Shown: piece after piece, positions 8,090 through 15,334 of the stretch | Layout: each line of letters starts with the position of its first letter | Numbering within the stretch: position 1 is the stretch's first letter | NCBI RefSeq assembly: GCF_000725495.1 | Contig: NZ_JNZD01000006.1 | Span: 288,511 to 352,510, forward strand | DNA length: 64,000 nucleotides | Direction: 5' to 3' | DNA from: Streptomyces aureus | GTDB lineage: Bacteria; Actinomycetota; Actinomycetes; Streptomycetales; Streptomycetaceae | The notes under the pieces: generated by a model | What the model was told of the DNA's origin: nothing | What the model saw: the letters and a program-made list of their open reading frames with translations, nothing else | The model's database searches: none | Made by a program: the position numbers and the translations under genes

Positions 8090-8878
8090 TCAGCGCCCCG
8101 TGAACGCCGGTTGCCGCTTGGCCAGGAAGGCGTTCAGGCCGGTCCGGTAGTCCTCCGAGGCCCCCGTGAGGCCGATCTGTTCCGCCTCGCGTTCCAGCGC
8201 GGTGTCGAGCGCCGGCCCGGACGACAGGGTCACCGCGGCCTTCATGGCGGCGAACGCCCGCGTGGGCCCGGCGGTCAGTTCGGCCGCGCCGCGCCGAACC
8301 GCGCCCTCGAACTCCTCGTCGGGGACGACCTGATGCACCAGCCCCAGGCCGAGCGCTTCCGCCGACCCGAGGAGGCGGGGGCGCATCAGCAGGTCGAGCG
8401 CCACCGCCCGTCCGGCGACGCGGGGCAGGGTCCAGGAGATCCCGGTGTCGCAGGACAGGCCGATGGCGGCGAAGGCGGTGGTGAACGTCGCGGACAAGGC
8501 GGCGATACGGATGTCGCACGCGAGCGCCAGCGCCATGCCGGCGCCCGCGGCCACCCCGTTGACGGCGGCGACCACCGGCTTGGGCATCGTCAGCAGCGTC
8601 CGCACGAGCGGGTTGTACTGCTCCCGTACGGCGTCGGCCATGGCCCTTCCGTCGGTCACGGAGCGCGCTTCCTCCAGGTCCTGACCGACGCAGAACGACC
8701 GTCCGCTTCCGGTGAGTACGACGGCGCGGACGTCCGGGTCGTCGGCCACCGTCCGCAGGGCGTCGAGCAGTTGGGCCTTGGCGTTCAGGTCCAGGCTGTT
8801 CATCCGGGCCGGCCGGTCGAGCCGGATCGTCCGGACGCCACCTTGCGTGGACGTGATGACGACAGGGGTGTCGGGCAT
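8090..8878 (-). CDS. Enoyl-CoA hydratase/isomerase family protein (PaaG-like active site)
   Basis: 262-residue crotonase-fold protein acting on acyl-CoA thioesters. The oxyanion-hole motifs are clear: SFCVGQDL (61-68) and NGVAAGAGMALALACD (107-122). The two Glu residues of true enoyl-CoA hydratases are not conserved: the first position falls in FAAIGL, while Asp144 in LSCDTG sits where PaaG-type epoxyphenylacetyl-CoA isomerases keep their catalytic Asp. An isomerase, or a hydratase with altered specificity, is therefore more likely than a classical hydratase. Start ATG 8878 gives the standard N-terminus. It is the second gene of a leftward unit behind the nitronate monooxygenase-like gene, separated from it by a 29-bp repeat array. 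Confidence 0.88.
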   Translation of the reverse strand: MPDTPVVITSTQGGVRTIRLDRPARMNSLDLNAKAQLLDALRTVADDPDVRAVVLTGSGRSFCVGQDLEEARSVTDGRAMADAVREQYNPLVRTLLTMPKPVVAAVNGVAAGAGMALALACDIRIAALSATFTTAFAAIGLSCDTGISWTLPRVAGRAVALDLLMRPRLLGSAEALGLGLVHQVVPDEEFEGAVRRGAAELTAGPTRAFAAMKAAVTLSSGPALDTALEREAEQIGLTGASEDYRTGLNAFLAKRQPAFTGR

Positions 8879-8934
8879 GAAGGTTCCGTTTCTGGCTGGG
8901 TGACGGATCGCCCGAGGGGACGCGGTGACCTGAC

Positions 8935-9050
8935 GGTCCAAGGCTCGGACGCTGTGGTCGGCCGGTCCAAGGCTCGGACGCTGTGGTCGGCCGGTCCGAG
9001 GCTCGGACGCTGTGGTCGGCCGGTCCGAGGCTCGGACGCTGTGGTCAGTT
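8935..9050. repeat. 29-bp tandem repeat, four copies
   Basis: Units start at 8935, 8964, 8993 and 9022, each of the form GGTCC(A/G)AGGCTCGGACGCTG followed by TGGTCGGCC. They differ only by A/G at one site and by the last five bases of copy four. There are no spacers. The array occupies the gap between two genes of one leftward transcription unit, so it would lie in their mRNA. Confidence 0.95.
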
Positions 9051-9100
9051 GGTCGTCGACGGGACGCGGTGCTCAGGTGCTCACCCGCGGGACGCGGCGC

Positions 9101-10099
9101 TCAGGCCGTCGTCGACGGGACCGTATGGACCGCGGTCTTGGCGGTGAGTCCGGTCAGCGCCTCGTCGTACTGCGCCTTGAGCGAGGCGACGAGTTCGGCG
9201 ACGGTCAGGCTCCGCTTGACGGCGCCGATGCCCTGGCCGGATCCCCAGATGTCCTTCCATGCCCGGGCGTTCGTGTTGCCGCCGGAGCCGAAGTCCATCG
9301 CGGACGGGTCGGACACGGGGAGGTCGTCCGGGTCGAGCCCCGCGGCGGTGATGCTGCCGCGCAGGTAGTTGCCGTGGACGCCGGTGAACAGGTTGCTGTA
9401 GACGATGTCCTTGGCGGTGCTGTCCACGATCATCCGCTTGTACGCGGGCGTGTTGTTGGCCTCGGTGGTGGAGAGGAACGCCGATCCGATGTAGGCGAGG
9501 TCGGCCCCCGCGGCCAGGGCGGCCAGGATCGACCGGCCGTGGGCGATGGCACCCGACATCAGCAGCGGACCGTCGAACCAGTCACGGATCTCCTGGACGA
9601 GCGCGAAGGGCGACTGCGTGCCCGCGTGCCCACCGGCCCCGGCGGCCACGGCGATCACCCCGTCCGCGCCCTTCTCGATTGCCTTGCGGGCGAATTGGTC
9701 GCTGATCACGTCGTGCAGCACGATCCCGCCGTACGCGTGGACGGCGTCGTTGATCTCGGGGCGGGCGCCCAGCGAGGTGATCACGATCGGCACCCGGTGC
9801 TTCACGATCACGTCCATGTCGTGCTCGAGCCGGTCGTTCGAGCGGTGCACGATCTGGTTCACCGCGAAGGGGGCGACGACGGCGTCCGGATGCGTGGCTG
9901 CGTAGGCGGCGTTCTCCTCGGTGATGCGGTCCAGCCAGTCGGAGAGCAGGGAGGCGGGCCGGGCGTTCAGGGCCGGAAAGGAGCCGATCACCCCGGCCTG
10001 GCACTGGGCGATGACCAGTTCGGGCCCGGAGGCGATGAACAGGGGCGAGCCCACGACGGGCAGCGTGAGCGGCCGGGACAGGGCGGGAGGCAGCGACAT
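9101..10099 (-). CDS. FMN-dependent NAD(P)H flavin oxidoreductase, nitronate monooxygenase-like
   Basis: 332 residues, TIM-barrel fold of the 2-nitropropane dioxygenase/enoyl reductase FabK group. Visible elements include the N-terminal strand LPVVGSPLFIASGPELVIAQ, the FMN-phosphate loop GAGGHAGTQSPF near residue 180, and GAIAHGRSILAALAAGADLAYIGSAFL near 215-241. The start ATG 10099 has AAGGA at a good distance; the longer open frame upstream has no family sequence. It is the first gene of the leftward unit and is followed by an acyl-CoA isomerase/hydratase. Such proteins often travel with acyl-CoA degradation genes. Whether it oxidises nitronates or reduces an enoyl compound cannot be told from sequence. 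Confidence 0.88.
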   Translation of the reverse strand: MSLPPALSRPLTLPVVGSPLFIASGPELVIAQCQAGVIGSFPALNARPASLLSDWLDRITEENAAYAATHPDAVVAPFAVNQIVHRSNDRLEHDMDVIVKHRVPIVITSLGARPEINDAVHAYGGIVLHDVISDQFARKAIEKGADGVIAVAAGAGGHAGTQSPFALVQEIRDWFDGPLLMSGAIAHGRSILAALAAGADLAYIGSAFLSTTEANNTPAYKRMIVDSTAKDIVYSNLFTGVHGNYLRGSITAAGLDPDDLPVSDPSAMDFGSGGNTNARAWKDIWGSGQGIGAVKRSLTVAELVASLKAQYDEALTGLTAKTAVHTVPSTTA

Positions 10100-10288
10100 G
10101 ACGGGTCCTTGGGCGGCTTCGAGGATTTCAGGACGTGAGGGCCGGGACCGCCGAGGCACCTGAGACGCCTGGGACGGCAGCCGACGAGGGCTGGACGGCC
10201 GGCGACGGAAGTTCGAGGGGCGGACGGCACGCGACGGAAGCTCGAGAGCCCGACGGCTGTCGAGGTCCCGGCCGGAGACAGGGCCTGA

Positions 10289-10308
10289 TTGTGCAACTCG
10301 TTGCACAA
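10289..10308. promoter_or_regulatory. Perfect 20-bp palindrome, likely MarR-type operator
   Basis: TTGTGCAAC and GTTGCACAA are exact reverse complements separated by TC. It lies 190 bp upstream of the leftward oxidoreductase start, inside the divergent region. The length and TTGCAC core resemble MarR-family operators, but no regulator gene adjoins it. Confidence 0.7.
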
Positions 10309-10430
10309 CCGAGCAAGGGCGCCCACCGGCCGGCCGGCGACCGGCGGGCACCCCGAAGCCCTCCCGACCGGCCGTCCGGATGCACCCCGACCAGCAGCTT
10401 TCCCGGCCGCACCCACTCCGGCCTCCGTAT

Positions 10431-10446
10431 CTGACTTTTTTGTCAG
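10431..10446. promoter_or_regulatory. Operator-like repeat, copy 1 (CTGAC-N6-GTCAG)
   Basis: CTGAC and GTCAG flank six T residues, a striking AT-rich core in this DNA. A near copy (14 of 16 bases the same) lies at 10551-10566, 120 bp away. Both sit between the two divergent acyl-CoA units. This is probably the binding site of a TetR- or GntR-type regulator encoded elsewhere. Confidence 0.65.
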
Positions 10447-10550
10447 AGAGATGCGCATCACATCATCGCACCCAACGGATCGGTCACCCACAACCTCACC
10501 AGCATCCGCAACAGCAGTCATGAGCGACTCGCGAGCCAGCCGCATCAGAC

Positions 10551-10566
10551 TTGACTATTTTGTCAG
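10551..10566. promoter_or_regulatory. Operator-like repeat, copy 2 (TTGAC-N6-GTCAG)
   Basis: Second copy of the AT-cored inverted repeat, 91 bp upstream of the dienoyl-CoA reductase start. Its left arm TTGACT could serve as a -35 box, so a bound regulator would block the rightward promoter. Confidence 0.65.
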
Positions 10567-10656
10567 CTTGCTCGACGCTGCCGTCATCGCAGCACCCGCA
10601 CCGCCGTCGGCGGTGCGGTGCTCACCTCGGATCGGAACCCCTCGGGAGAGACGCGC

Positions 10657-11469
10657 ATGGACGTCGAGTTCGATTTCAGCGGCAAGCGGGTGGTGGTGTT
10701 CGGCGGCACCTCCGGCATCAACCTCGCCATCGCCGATGCCTTCGCCGCGCGGGGCGCCGCGGTGGCGGTGGCCAGCCGGAAGCGGCCCAACGTCGACGCG
10801 GCCGTGACCCGGCTCGGCGCCCACGGGAACCCCGTGCGCGGCTTCGTGGCGGACGTGCGGGACATGGGGTCGGTCGCGGAGGTCTTCGAGGCGGTGCGCT
10901 CGGAGTGGGGTCCGGTGGACGTCCTGGTCTCCGGGGCAGCCGGCAACTTCCTGGCGGAGGCGAACGAGCTGTCGTCGAACGGCTTCAAGGTCGTCGTGGA
11001 CATCGACCTGAACGGCACCTTCCATGTGCTGCGCGCCGGGTTCGAGCACCTGGCCCCCGGGGCCTCGGTCATCAACATCACCGCACCCCAGGCCGTGATC
11101 CCCGTGCGCTATCAGGCCCATGTCTGCGCGGCGAAGGCCGGTGTGGACCAGCTGACGCGGGTGCTCGCGCTGGAGTGGGGCGCCCGGGGCATCCGTGTGA
11201 ACGCGATCGCGCCCGGCCCGATCGCCGGAACGGAGGGGCTGGCGCGACTCTCACCGGGCGACGACCCGGAGGGCGACCGGTCGGTGAAGAGTGTTCCGCT
11301 GGGCCGGTTCGGCACCACCGAGGAGATCGCCGATCTGGCGATGTTCCTGTCTTCGTCGGCGGCCGCCTACATCTCCGGTGCCGTGATCCCCTGCGACGGT
11401 GGCGGCTCGTTCGAGAGCGTCCGCGCCATCGAGGAAGCCGGCCGTTTCCTCGCCTCGGCCCCGCGATGA
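10657..11469 (+). CDS. 2,4-dienoyl-CoA reductase-type SDR
   Basis: 270 residues. NADP(H)-binding short-chain dehydrogenase with glycine motif FGGTSGINLA (residues 15-24), RKRP after the second strand (NADPH preference) and SGAAGNF in place of NNAG. The usual Tyr of YxxxK is absent: the region reads HVCAAKAG, as in peroxisomal-type 2,4-dienoyl-CoA reductases, which also lack it. The following APGPIAGTEGLARL loop is the acyl-CoA-binding signature of that subgroup. It would reduce 2,4-dienoyl-CoA made during oxidation of unsaturated fatty acids. Start ATG 10657 with GGGAGAG 7 nt upstream. First gene of the rightward unit, followed by an acyl-CoA dehydrogenase. Confidence 0.88.
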   Translation: MDVEFDFSGKRVVVFGGTSGINLAIADAFAARGAAVAVASRKRPNVDAAVTRLGAHGNPVRGFVADVRDMGSVAEVFEAVRSEWGPVDVLVSGAAGNFLAEANELSSNGFKVVVDIDLNGTFHVLRAGFEHLAPGASVINITAPQAVIPVRYQAHVCAAKAGVDQLTRVLALEWGARGIRVNAIAPGPIAGTEGLARLSPGDDPEGDRSVKSVPLGRFGTTEEIADLAMFLSSSAAAYISGAVIPCDGGGSFESVRAIEEAGRFLASAPR

Positions 11470-11605
11470 CGGGGTCGCACCCAGCTGCTGCCGGAGCCAC
11501 GACGGGTGCCGGTGGAGCGCCCTTCGGGCCCGCCCGCGCCGCCTCGGGGCTTCCGCACGACCCGTTCGCACCCTCATCGCCCCTCACCTCTCAGGAGCCT
11601 TCCGC

Positions 11606-12748
11606 ATGAAGCGTCAGATCTACACCGAGGACCACGAGGCGTTCCGGGCCGTCGTGCGCACGTTCCTGGACAAGGAGGTGCTGCCGCACTACGAGCGCTG
11701 GGAGCAGGACGGCATCGTCTCCCGCGAGGTCTGGCTGGCCGCCGGCCGGCAGGGGCTGCTCGGTCTCGCCGTGGCGGAGGAGTACGGGGGCGGCGGGAAC
11801 ACCGACTACCGCTACAGCGCCGTCGTGGCCGAGGAGTTCGGCCGCGCGTACGCCGCCGGGTTCGCCATCGGCCTGCACAACGACATGATCGGCCCCTATC
11901 TGACCTCGCTGGCGACCGAGGAGCAGAAGCGGCGCTGGCTGCCCGGGTTCTGCAGCGGTGAGACCGTCACCGCGATCGCCATGACCGAGCCCGGCGCCGG
12001 ATCCGACCTCCAGGCCATCCGCACGAGCGCCGAGGACCGCGGCGACCACTGGGTCCTGAACGGCTCCAAGACCTTCATCTCCAACGGCATCAACGCCGAC
12101 CTGGTGATCGTGGTCGCCAGGACCATCGCCGAGGGAGGCGCGCACGGGCTGTCGTTGCTCGTGGTCGAGCGGGGCATGGAGGGCTTCGAGCGCGGCCGCA
12201 ATCTCGACAAGATCGGCCAGAAGTCGCAGGACACCGCCGAGTTGTTCTTCCACGACGTCCGCGTGCCCAAGGGAAACCTGCTCGGCCGGCTCGACGGCGC
12301 CTTCCTGCACCTGATGACCAATCTCGCCCAGGAGCGCATCACGATCGCGGTCGCCGCCGTCGCCGGGGCGGAGCGCGTGCTGGAGATGACCACGCGGTAC
12401 GTGAAGGAGCGCGAAGCGTTCGGACGGCCGCTGGCCGAACTCCAGCACGTCCGCTTCGAGATGGCCGAGATGGCCACCGAGTGCGCGGTCACCCGTGCCT
12501 TCCTCGACCGCTGCATCCTGGACCATGCGAACGGCGAACTCGACGCCGTGCACGCCTCGATGGCGAAATGGTGGGCGACCGAGCTGCAGAAGCGGGTGGC
12601 CGACCGCTGTCTCCAACTGCACGGCGGATACGGCTACATGACGGAGCAGCCGATCTCCAGGGCGTTCACCGACGGCCGGGTCCAGACGATCTACGGCGGG
12701 ACGACCGAAATCATGAAGGAGATCATCGGGCGCTCCCTGCTCGCCTGA
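11606..12748 (+). CDS. Acyl-CoA dehydrogenase, long-chain type
   Basis: 380 residues, FAD flavoprotein catalysing alpha,beta-dehydrogenation of acyl-CoA. The signatures are present: AMTEPGAGSDL (about 127-137), SKTFISNG, and C-terminal QLHGGYGYMTE with YGGTTEIMKEIIGRSL. The C-terminal position that carries the catalytic Glu in short/medium-chain enzymes is Gly (IYGG), as in LCAD and isovaleryl-CoA dehydrogenase, whose base is instead the Glu of the earlier helix; here Glu243 in LAQERI fits. Start ATG 11606 with AGGAG 8 nt upstream. It lies 136 bp after the dienoyl-CoA reductase, in the same unit. Confidence 0.92.
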   Translation: MKRQIYTEDHEAFRAVVRTFLDKEVLPHYERWEQDGIVSREVWLAAGRQGLLGLAVAEEYGGGGNTDYRYSAVVAEEFGRAYAAGFAIGLHNDMIGPYLTSLATEEQKRRWLPGFCSGETVTAIAMTEPGAGSDLQAIRTSAEDRGDHWVLNGSKTFISNGINADLVIVVARTIAEGGAHGLSLLVVERGMEGFERGRNLDKIGQKSQDTAELFFHDVRVPKGNLLGRLDGAFLHLMTNLAQERITIAVAAVAGAERVLEMTTRYVKEREAFGRPLAELQHVRFEMAEMATECAVTRAFLDRCILDHANGELDAVHASMAKWWATELQKRVADRCLQLHGGYGYMTEQPISRAFTDGRVQTIYGGTTEIMKEIIGRSLLA

Positions 12749-12770
12749 ACTCGGTGTGTACGGTGCGCAC

Positions 12771-13301
12771 ATGTCCGCCTTCCTCCAGCAACTCCCCGCG
12801 CTCGTGGGCGTCGTGATCGGCGCCCTGGGTTCGTACCTGGCCCTCGTCCGCAGCGACCGCGAACGCTTCAAGCGGGACCGGGCCGACCGCTGGGAGGAGC
12901 GTCGCCTCGCCGTGTACTCCGAGTACGCGCGGTCGCTGAAGAAGTCGGTGACGCTCACCTACCGGGTCGCAGCCCACCTGGGCAACGACCCGCACCCGCA
13001 CCCGTTGGCCCTGGCGGAGGCCGAACCGCTCCTGGCCCGGGCCACAGACGACCGCGATCCCGCCGGTGAGGCGCTGATCATGCTGGGCAGCCGGGAAGTG
13101 GTGGACCGGGCCAGGGTCTGGGTGACCGTGGTGATGGAGATGGAACGCTTCCAGCGCGTGGGCACCCGCGACCCCGAGGCGTGGCAGGCGCTTCTGGAGC
13201 GCCAGCGCCGGGGCCGCGAGGGCTACTACGCGGCCGTGCGTGAGGACCTCCAGTTGCCGCCCGGCCATCCGGGCCGCTGGCTGACGACACCCGAGGCATG
13301 A
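12771..13301 (+). CDS. One-TM protein B, last gene of the rightward acyl-CoA unit
   Basis: 176 residues. N-terminal membrane segment (about 8-29: LPALVGVVIGALGSYLALV), then RSDRERFKRDRADRWEERRLAVYSEY and a helical cytosolic domain. It shares architecture and key residues with the protein encoded at 7431-7952. It begins 22 bp after the acyl-CoA dehydrogenase stop, so it is co-transcribed. No Shine-Dalgarno is evident at ATG 12771; translation may depend on coupling. Function unknown. Confidence 0.72.
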   Translation: MSAFLQQLPALVGVVIGALGSYLALVRSDRERFKRDRADRWEERRLAVYSEYARSLKKSVTLTYRVAAHLGNDPHPHPLALAEAEPLLARATDDRDPAGEALIMLGSREVVDRARVWVTVVMEMERFQRVGTRDPEAWQALLERQRRGREGYYAAVREDLQLPPGHPGRWLTTPEA

Positions 13302-13352
13302 CCCGTCGGACGACACCCGGGACCTGACCCGTCGTCGGCCGCCTCGGAGCGT

Positions 13353-13796
13353 CTACTCCCCCTGCTGCCGCCGCACTTGCTCGGTCACGCGGCGCAGCAG
13401 GTCCCTCGCGGCGGCGATGTCGGCGGGGGCGATTCCGGCGGCGAGCACCTGGTGGGCCGCCGCCGCGCGGTCCGTGATCCCGCCGAGGACGCCGCGCCCT
13501 CGGTCGGTGAGGACCAGGAGCGGTGAACTCCGGTGATCGGGGTTCGGCCGGAAGTCGGCCAGCCCGTCGCGGACGAGTTCGTTGGCGACGCGCTGGACCC
13601 CTTGCCGGGTGATGCCGAGGCGGCGGGCGGCGCGGGCCACGGGCAGGGGCTCGTCGGAGACGACGCTGAGGACCTGCCAGCGCGCCTGCGTCTGCCCCTC
13701 GGCTGCCGCGATCGCCTCCCCCGACCGGCGCAGGGCGCCCGCCGCCTCGTAGACGTCCGCGACCAGCAAGGCCATCTCGTCCGGCACCTCGGGCAC
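13353..13796 (-). CDS. MarR-family transcriptional regulator
   Basis: 147 residues with the winged helix of MarR proteins: ARWQVLSVVSDEPLPVARAARRLGITRQGVQRVANELVRDGL (about 38-80) and the wing PDHRSSPLLVLTDRGR. It is divergent from the DUF1398 gene at 13908, with a perfect palindrome between them that overlaps the likely promoters. It therefore probably represses itself and that neighbour and is released by a small ligand. GTG start at 13796 behind GAGAGGG. Confidence 0.9.
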   Translation of the reverse strand: MPEVPDEMALLVADVYEAAGALRRSGEAIAAAEGQTQARWQVLSVVSDEPLPVARAARRLGITRQGVQRVANELVRDGLADFRPNPDHRSSPLLVLTDRGRGVLGGITDRAAAAHQVLAAGIAPADIAAARDLLRRVTEQVRRQQGE

Positions 13797-13814
13797 GGGG
13801 TCCCTCTCTTCCTT

Positions 13815-13842
13815 TTGACAACATGTTGTCGGTCTGTAAATT
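13815..13842 (+). promoter_or_regulatory. Promoter with embedded MarR-type palindrome
   Basis: GACAACATGTTGTC (13817-13830) is a perfect 14-bp palindrome. It overlaps a consensus -35 TTGACA (13815-13820) that is followed at 16 bp by TAAATT (13837-13842). A further half-site GGTTGTC lies at 13843-13849. On the other strand ATGACA and CAACAT, 17 bp apart, could drive the MarR gene, so one bound repressor would cover both promoters. Confidence 0.72.
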
Positions 13843-13907
13843 GGTTGTCATAAGACTACGCCGTGTCCCGTCGCGGCGCCCGCCTTCCGACACACCGGGA
13901 GACCCTC

Positions 13908-14321
13908 ATGACCGACGCGATGGATCGACTCCAGGCCGCCATGGCACGCGCCGACGCCGTCCGCCCCCAGGTCGGCGGCTTTCCCTACCTCGCGGAGGCA
14001 CTGCGCCAGGCCGGAGTCACCCGCTGCCGGATGGCCGTCCCGTCCAACGCGATGCTCTACGTGACCGACGCGGGTCCGGTCGCCGTCCAGGGCGAGCCCC
14101 TGATCACCGGCATGGTCGACGTCCCGCCCTTCGACCGGGAAGCCCTGGTCGCGGCGCTGCGGGCCGATCAGGCGGGCCGGACGACGTTCCCCGAGTTCGT
14201 GCGGGGCTGCTGGGCGGCGGGCATCGTGGGGTACGGCGTCGACCTTGCTGCGCGCACCTGCACGTACTACGGCGCCGACGACGACTCCTACGTCGAGTCG
14301 TACCCGGCGGTCCAGCTGTAA
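13908..14321 (+). CDS. DUF1398 family protein
   Basis: 137-residue soluble protein resembling the YbcV/DUF1398 family: an N-terminal helix, then PYLAEALRQAGVTRCRMAVP near residue 25, the central hydrophobic segment, TTFPEFVRGCWAAGIVGYGVD and the C-terminal YYGADDDSYVESYP. The function of the family is unknown. Start ATG 13908 with GGGAGA 5 nt upstream; an upstream in-frame ATG at 13863 lies close to the operator. It is divergent from a MarR regulator and probably under its control. Confidence 0.8.
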   Translation: MTDAMDRLQAAMARADAVRPQVGGFPYLAEALRQAGVTRCRMAVPSNAMLYVTDAGPVAVQGEPLITGMVDVPPFDREALVAALRADQAGRTTFPEFVRGCWAAGIVGYGVDLAARTCTYYGADDDSYVESYPAVQL

Positions 14322-14440
14322 CGTCTCGTACCGCTTCGCCCACACCCGCCACCCCACGGACCGGCCACCCGCCCTCCGGACCTGCCGCCACGGCGTCCGG
14401 AACGGACATCGGTGCCCGCGCCCGCTCAAGGAGGACGACG

Positions 14441-15316
14441 TTGGCTTCCACCGGCACCGACGCCACGTACGCGATCACCGGGGCCTCGGGCCGTCTGGGC
14501 GGGCGCGTCGCCCGCAGGCTGGCCGCCGCCGGCACCGGGCAGACCCTTCTGGCCCGCACCCCGTCCAGCACCCCCCGACTGCCCGGCGCGACCGTCGTAC
14601 CCGCGTCCTACGACGACCACGAAGCCCTCGTGGGCGCGCTGCGCGCCACCGACCGCGTCCTGATGGTCTCGGCCTCGGAATCCCCCGACCGGCTCCGGGA
14701 CCACCGCACCTTCGTCGACGCGGCCGCCCGCGCCGGTGTCGCGCATCTGGTCTACATCTCCTTCTACGGCGCCGCCCCCGACGCGACCTTCACCCTGGCC
14801 CGGGACCACTGGCACACCGAACAGCACATCCGTGCCGCCGGGATCCCCTTCACGTTCCTGCGCGACAACCTCTATGCCGACTTCATGCCCGCCCTCGTGG
14901 GAGCCGACGGCGCCATCCGGGGTCCGGCCGGGGACGGGAGAGCGGCCCTGATCGCCCAGGACGACATCGCCGACGCCGCCGTCGCGGTGCTGCGCGACCC
15001 CGGTCCGCACGCGGGCCGCGCCTACGAGCTGACGGGCCCCGAGGCGCTCACCCTCACCGACGTGGCCCGGATCCTCACCGAGACCGGCGGCCGTCCCGTC
15101 TCCTACGTCCCCGAGACCACCGAGGAGGCGTACGCCTCGCGCGCGGTGTACGGGGCGCCCGACTGGCAGCTCGACGCCTGGGTGTCCACCTACACGGCGA
15201 TCGCCGACGGCTCCCTCGCCGGCGTCAGCACCGCCGTCGAGGACCTCACCGGGCACCCGGCGACCTCGCTGCTCCAGGTCCTGCGCGCGGCCGCCGACGG
15301 ACCCGCGTCGCCCTGA
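14441..15316 (+). CDS. NmrA-like NAD(P)-binding protein, quinone oxidoreductase type (QorB-like)
   Basis: 291 residues, atypical short-chain dehydrogenase fold. The N-terminal glycine motif is AITGASGRLGGRVARRL; VLMVSASE and VYISFYGAAPDATFTLARDHWHTEQHI follow the pattern of QorB/YtfG-type NAD(P)H:quinone oxidoreductases and NmrA-like sensors. The C-terminal part (TDVARILTETGG, YVPETTEEAY) is also typical of that group. The start is TTG 14441, set by a strong AAGGAGG 6 nt upstream; ATG/GTG alternatives further up have no site. It lies 119 bp after the DUF1398 gene on the same strand and may be co-transcribed. It could reduce quinones or act as a redox sensor. Confidence 0.83.
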   Translation: MASTGTDATYAITGASGRLGGRVARRLAAAGTGQTLLARTPSSTPRLPGATVVPASYDDHEALVGALRATDRVLMVSASESPDRLRDHRTFVDAAARAGVAHLVYISFYGAAPDATFTLARDHWHTEQHIRAAGIPFTFLRDNLYADFMPALVGADGAIRGPAGDGRAALIAQDDIADAAVAVLRDPGPHAGRAYELTGPEALTLTDVARILTETGGRPVSYVPETTEEAYASRAVYGAPDWQLDAWVSTYTAIADGSLAGVSTAVEDLTGHPATSLLQVLRAAADGPASP

Positions 15317-15334
15317 CGGCCACCGCGACCGGGA

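Noticed and set aside
8935..9050. Possible CRISPR array (29-bp repeats)
   Set aside because: The units are directly adjacent with no spacers, and no cas genes are present.
8060..10138. A 692-codon open frame on the + strand across the hydratase and oxidoreductase genes
   Set aside because: Both genes on the - strand have full family motifs; the + frame translates the repeat array and has no recognisable domain.
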